DNA of 64,000 bases from Rudanella sp031411995 (GTDB lineage Bacteria; Bacteroidota; Bacteroidia; Cytophagales; Spirosomataceae), in assembly GCA_031411995.1 (NCBI GenBank), contig JANOCD010000093.1:62001-126000 (forward strand). The letters are read 5' to 3'. Of this stretch, positions 60,567 through 64,000 are shown piece after piece. The notes under the pieces are model-generated. The model did no database searches, was not told the DNA's origin, and was given only the letters and a program-made list of their open reading frames with translations. Position 1 is the first letter of the stretch; each line of letters opens with the position of its first letter. Position numbers and translations under genes: made by a program.

Positions 60567-63113
60567 TCACCAGTCGTCCCGCTGAATAGCCGGGGTTTTC
60601 GCTGTTTCCAGCGTAGGGATTTCATTCACAATAATTCCCCTGATCTCCGGGTATCGGTCCTGAATAATTTCTTCTGCTTCCGAAATCCACTGGCGTGTCG
60701 CAGCCTGCCCCAACACGGTGCCGAGCCGGGTGATCAGAATTGGTTTTTGCCGGATGCTGTAGGCCGCATGTGAGCGAATTGTGGTGTGGGTAGGTTGAAA
60801 TAAAGCCGCAAATGAGTGATTTTTGCCATCCTCAGCCAGAACCGGATCATCGATCACGCTCAGGCCAATCCAATTCACAAAGTCAGAGCCGGGATAATGA
60901 GCGCTGATCGTAGACGGTTGCGTGGGGCACCATACCCAGGTGATATTGCGGGCGTTTTGCTGTTGGGCAATGGTCACAATGTGCTGCCAGACCAGGCGGT
61001 ATAGGACCAGCGTCTTGTCTTGTTGGCCTCCCCAGGGTCGGGCCGGATTGTCGAATTCGGGCATGAAACTCACCAGGACGGGTCGATCGGTTTGGCGCAA
61101 TTCGTCCATAAATCGGGCTAACAACACATCATGCTTTTGGTCAATGATCTCTTGCAGAAATAGTTGCGTTCCCTTTTCTGACTGAATCAAGCTGGGATCA
61201 ACCAGTATAAAGGGAACCTCCTGCTGCGATTCGGGCCAAACCGGTGTGGGGATTACGCCCCCCGTTCGCACGGGCCAACCCAAGCGCTGTGGCACAATAA
61301 GCACATCGGAACCCGACAGTTGGGCAATGGCAGCCTGGGTAACCCGTGTCATGCCCCGATAAAAAGGCTGGGTGTTGGCGTGTTGCATGTCGAGCGGTGG
61401 GCGACTGGTTTTCCGCTCATACGTGTACATCGTCATCCCGACAGTGAGCATCAACACCAGCACAAATAGGGGAATGGCCGACAACCGGAGCCAATAATAC
61501 AGCCCATACCGTACTTTCCAGGCCGCAATCCGAACATGCCAGACAGCCGCTTTGCCCGCTGTTCGGGTCTGCACCAAATTACCAAGCCAGGCCAGTACGC
61601 GCTCCTGACCAATAATTATATTCAGGCTCATAATCAGCACGTTGATTAGTCCAAAAGCAATCATCAACTGCGTATAGACATTGTTGAGCGTGAACCGTCC
61701 GTAATAATAAATGCTATAGCTAATGGCCCCGATGGTAGCCGCACTCATCAGCAGATTGGGCAAAATCAACACGAAATTATTACGGGGCTTGTCGTCTTTA
61801 GGCGTTGGTATATAGGGAACCTTCACCCGGAACAGCGTATAAATTAAGCCCATCACATACACCCACCACGTACCACTGGCCAGAATGCCCCCCACCAGGT
61901 GAAACCCGGCCTCGTGCCGTTCTATGAGCCACCGTTGAGCGTACTGCCGAATCAGAAATCCAGTTAGCAACAAGGGAATATAAACCGTGGCGAACAGCAA
62001 CAGATCCAGATAGATCGGCAGGCGCATCAGCAGCAACGAAAAAATCGGAATCATCAGGTCGATAAGCTGCACAACGCCCAGCAGATAATAGAGCGGCAAA
62101 GTCAGGTAATGCAATCGCTGGCGAACCGAAAGCCCCTTGAACACCTGGGGAAGTGTCGTGACCAGCAGTTCAAACGTTCCCCGCGACCACTTAATCTGTT
62201 GTTTGTAATAGGCTGATAAGGTGGCTGGTACAAGTCCGTAGGATAGTGGCAGCGGCACATAAGCCGATTCCCAGCCTTCGGCATGAAGTCGCATGGCCGT
62301 GTGCATATCCTCCGAAAGCCCGTTGGCATGACCGCCAATGGAATCGAGCGCGGCCCGGCGAAAGGTGCAGTTCGCTCCGATAGCCTGTGCGGTGCCGTAC
62401 TTGCCCATGCACGTCATCATGGGGCCATAAAAACTGTAGGTTTGTTCCGTTGCTCCAAACGCCACCACACTTTCTTTCCGGTTGTAATATCCCTGGGCAC
62501 ACTGCACGAAACCAATTTTCGGATCTTCAAAATAGGGCAGCACCTGATCCAGAAAATCGGGAACAGGAACATGATCGGGGTCGATAATCAAACAGATATC
62601 GCCCGTAGCCTGATGAAGAGCGTTGTTTATGTTGCCCGCTTTGGCATCGGTGCGCTCGGTGCGGGTCACGTGACGAACACCCAAATCGGCGCAAATCTTT
62701 TTCAGATAGGGGTCGTCGGCTTCGTCGCAGAGGTAGGCAGTGTGGGGATACGTCAGGTTCTGAAAAGCCCGTAAGGTATTCACAACCATTTCTTTAGGCT
62801 CGCCGGAGCAGTAGGTGGTAAACACGTCTACCGTCCAGATTTTGGTAACGGGCGGGCGCACGGGCGGCACCACATTCCAGTAGTGATACCATTCGTGGAG
62901 GAGCCGGAGCAGTTTGAAAAGCACCGAAATGGTTAAGCCTGCAAACAACCACGAATAGCCTCGGTTGGCAGGTTGAAAATAAACCACCAAAAACGCAACC
63001 ACAAACAATAGCCCCGTCAGAATCAACACGCGAACGGGGCGGTTATCGCCGGGTTCTGACGAGAAGTTATACTGCTCATTGGGCGACGGCTCAGTGAACT
63101 GGGGCCACTTCAT
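60567..63113 (-). CDS. BcsA-like polysaccharide synthase fused to a GH26-like domain
   Basis: The 848-residue protein has N-terminal membrane helices, a processive GT2 domain (LCDEADDPY, IDPDHVP, LSEDMHTAMR, QQIKWSRG), further membrane helices, and a periplasmic C-terminal domain from about residue 600. That end resembles GH26 mannanases (RPVLVSFMPEFDNPARPWGG around Glu686, YPGSDFVNWIGL). The expected nucleophile Glu in KPI-x-I-T-E is Arg796, so hydrolysis is unlikely. It may bind or guide the growing polymer. Start MKWPQFTEP gives full family N-terminus. Confidence 0.85.
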   Translation of the reverse strand: MKWPQFTEPSPNEQYNFSSEPGDNRPVRVLILTGLLFVVAFLVVYFQPANRGYSWLFAGLTISVLFKLLRLLHEWYHYWNVVPPVRPPVTKIWTVDVFTTYCSGEPKEMVVNTLRAFQNLTYPHTAYLCDEADDPYLKKICADLGVRHVTRTERTDAKAGNINNALHQATGDICLIIDPDHVPVPDFLDQVLPYFEDPKIGFVQCAQGYYNRKESVVAFGATEQTYSFYGPMMTCMGKYGTAQAIGANCTFRRAALDSIGGHANGLSEDMHTAMRLHAEGWESAYVPLPLSYGLVPATLSAYYKQQIKWSRGTFELLVTTLPQVFKGLSVRQRLHYLTLPLYYLLGVVQLIDLMIPIFSLLLMRLPIYLDLLLFATVYIPLLLTGFLIRQYAQRWLIERHEAGFHLVGGILASGTWWVYVMGLIYTLFRVKVPYIPTPKDDKPRNNFVLILPNLLMSAATIGAISYSIYYYGRFTLNNVYTQLMIAFGLINVLIMSLNIIIGQERVLAWLGNLVQTRTAGKAAVWHVRIAAWKVRYGLYYWLRLSAIPLFVLVLMLTVGMTMYTYERKTSRPPLDMQHANTQPFYRGMTRVTQAAIAQLSGSDVLIVPQRLGWPVRTGGVIPTPVWPESQQEVPFILVDPSLIQSEKGTQLFLQEIIDQKHDVLLARFMDELRQTDRPVLVSFMPEFDNPARPWGGQQDKTLVLYRLVWQHIVTIAQQQNARNITWVWCPTQPSTISAHYPGSDFVNWIGLSVIDDPVLAEDGKNHSFAALFQPTHTTIRSHAAYSIRQKPILITRLGTVLGQAATRQWISEAEEIIQDRYPEIRGIIVNEIPTLETAKTPAIQRDDW

Positions 63114-63201
63114 AACGTCTTCAAAAATAATAGAGGTATCTTAGTTTTTTAGACGGTCATGCACTCATTTGGTCAGTAATACATCCTTAATAGGTTATAC
63201 A

Positions 63202-64000
63202 TCAGTACTTCAATACCAGTCCATTCGGCTTCTTACCCACGGTAATGTCTTTGATTTTGTTTCGGGCTGCCACGTTGATCACCGATACTGTGCCGGCTCC
63301 CTGATTCGTTATGTAGGCCGTTTGGGCATCTTTAGAAAACACAATAGCGTGGGCATCAGGACCGGCCGTCACCTGATTATGGTACATCCAGATGCCGCCC
63401 ATATTTTCGAGAATGGCGACGGTAGCCGTACCCGCCTGACTAACCCATAGTTCATTCCGGGTAGGGTGATAGGCCACATAGCCGGGTGTGAACCCTAAAT
63501 AAATATTCTCGACAACAGCCAGTCTCTCCACGTCGATTACGCTGATACTCTGCCCTTTCTCGTTGTCCACATACATCCGGTTGTTGGCACCGGGCCATGC
63601 ACCAACAGGATCTTCACCCACCGGAATCGTTTTAGCTACAGTCTTGTCGGACAGCCGGATGGCCGTTACCGAATTGCTTTTTCCGTTCGCCACAAACGCA
63701 TACTGCTTGTCGGCTGACATGGTCACTTCGGCGGGTTCCATACCCACGTCGATGGTTTTTTTGAGAGCCATTGTATTGGCATCATATACCAGCACCTTGC
63801 CCGCGTCAGTCATTTGTGAGGTCCAGATTTCGGTGCCATCGGGTGAGAAAACGGCGTTATGATTCATGATGGGCGTTTGCTGATTGGTGGCCAACGCTCC
63901 CGTTTTGGGGTTCACCACCAGCACCCGGCCTTTCATGCCCGCAACACCACCCGAATGGCCCGCGCTCAGGTCCATACCCGGCACGCCAACGCCCAGTTTG
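63202..64000 (-). CDS. YVTN-type beta-propeller protein, 5' end outside the window
   Basis: The frame stays open to the window edge, so the N-terminus is missing. The visible 266 residues form propeller blades with YVTN-like motifs: FSPDGTEIWTSQM, KQYAFVANGKSNSVTAI, TVAKTIPVGEDPVG, SVIDVERLAVVENIYLG and AYITNQGAGTVSVINV. Such propellers are usually periplasmic or surface proteins, sometimes with heme or metal partners. No catalytic role can be given. Confidence 0.85.
   Translation of the reverse strand, partial: KLGVGVPGMDLSAGHSGGVAGMKGRVLVVNPKTGALATNQQTPIMNHNAVFSPDGTEIWTSQMTDAGKVLVYDANTMALKKTIDVGMEPAEVTMSADKQYAFVANGKSNSVTAIRLSDKTVAKTIPVGEDPVGAWPGANNRMYVDNEKGQSISVIDVERLAVVENIYLGFTPGYVAYHPTRNELWVSQAGTATVAILENMGGIWMYHNQVTAGPDAHAIVFSKDAQTAYITNQGAGTVSVINVAARNKIKDITVGKKPNGLVLKY

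Noticed and set aside
1..64000. tRNA or rRNA genes
   Set aside because: I saw no T-loop plus CCA-ready stem or rRNA signature by eye; a covariance-model scan would be decisive.

Overview
The window reads as chromosomal DNA of a Bacteroidota bacterium of the Cytophagales, most like Spirosoma and its relatives (inference from gene content, not from a marker-gene search). Support comes from a type IX secretion C-terminal sorting domain, a carboxypeptidase-regulatory-like outer-membrane barrel, DUF2339/DUF3999 neighbours, a LytTR two-component pair with a His_kinase-type sensor, a promoter of the TTG-N20-TAnnTTTG form, few Shine-Dalgarno sequences, and roughly balanced GC.

Region 1 (1-19.4 kb) is mostly housekeeping and envelope genes. 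It holds a decayed acetoacetyl-CoA synthetase-like gene, a secreted beta-barrel protein, an AbgB-like amidohydrolase, fmt, greA with a terminator-like leader, a HIT protein, a secreted CE7-type esterase, a DUF5077/DUF3472 lipoprotein, gpsA, a DUF2339-DUF3999 pair, an ABC ATPase/TolC/HlyD export operon and a fasciclin protein. Many intergenic gaps hold long, nearly perfect inverted repeats built from short-period sequence.

Region 2 (20-37.3 kb) has a 1092-residue secreted esterase with four copies of an unrecognised ~100-residue repeat and a T9SS tail, a PLP aminotransferase, a luciferase-like monooxygenase, mnmE, a DUF2236 protein, a PhnP-like MBL hydrolase, a single-domain response regulator, a DinB protein and a very large hybrid histidine kinase. 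Downstream of mnmE a two-gene cassette (84-aa protein plus retropepsin-like protease) is bracketed by two copies of the mnmE 3' end. All eight base differences between the copies are synonymous, which points to integration at a known island target.

Region 3 (37.3-57.6 kb) is the main discovery: a composite ribosomal-peptide (RiPP) island. The left arm, on the minus strand, has a 45-residue lanthipeptide-like precursor, a full-length LanB dehydratase, two Cys-free precursor-like peptides, a radical SAM/SPASM maturase, a C39-peptidase ABC exporter, a short HlyD adaptor and a pseudo-receiver protein. The right arm, on the plus strand, has three double-glycine precursors sharing GCPxxNxxC cores, a second radical SAM/SPASM enzyme, a helical-repeat protein, an outer-membrane barrel, a prolyl-4-hydroxylase fused to a degenerate C39 domain, a GIN-domain protein and two glycosyltransferases. 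A LytS/LytR-like pair lies between the arms. One motif, TTAGTCGAGT followed exactly 21 bp (G to G) later by GTCTAA, precedes all four putative RiPP transcription units, so the arms look like one regulon. Proposed scheme (inference): precursors are dehydrated or cross-linked, some are hydroxylated and glycosylated, GG leaders are cut by the single C39 exporter, and LytTR signalling controls the system.

Region 4 (57.6-64 kb) holds a Pro-rich WG-repeat membrane protein, a GH2-like lipoprotein, a BcsA-like polysaccharide synthase fused to a GH26-like domain that lacks its nucleophile, and a beta-propeller protein cut by the window edge.
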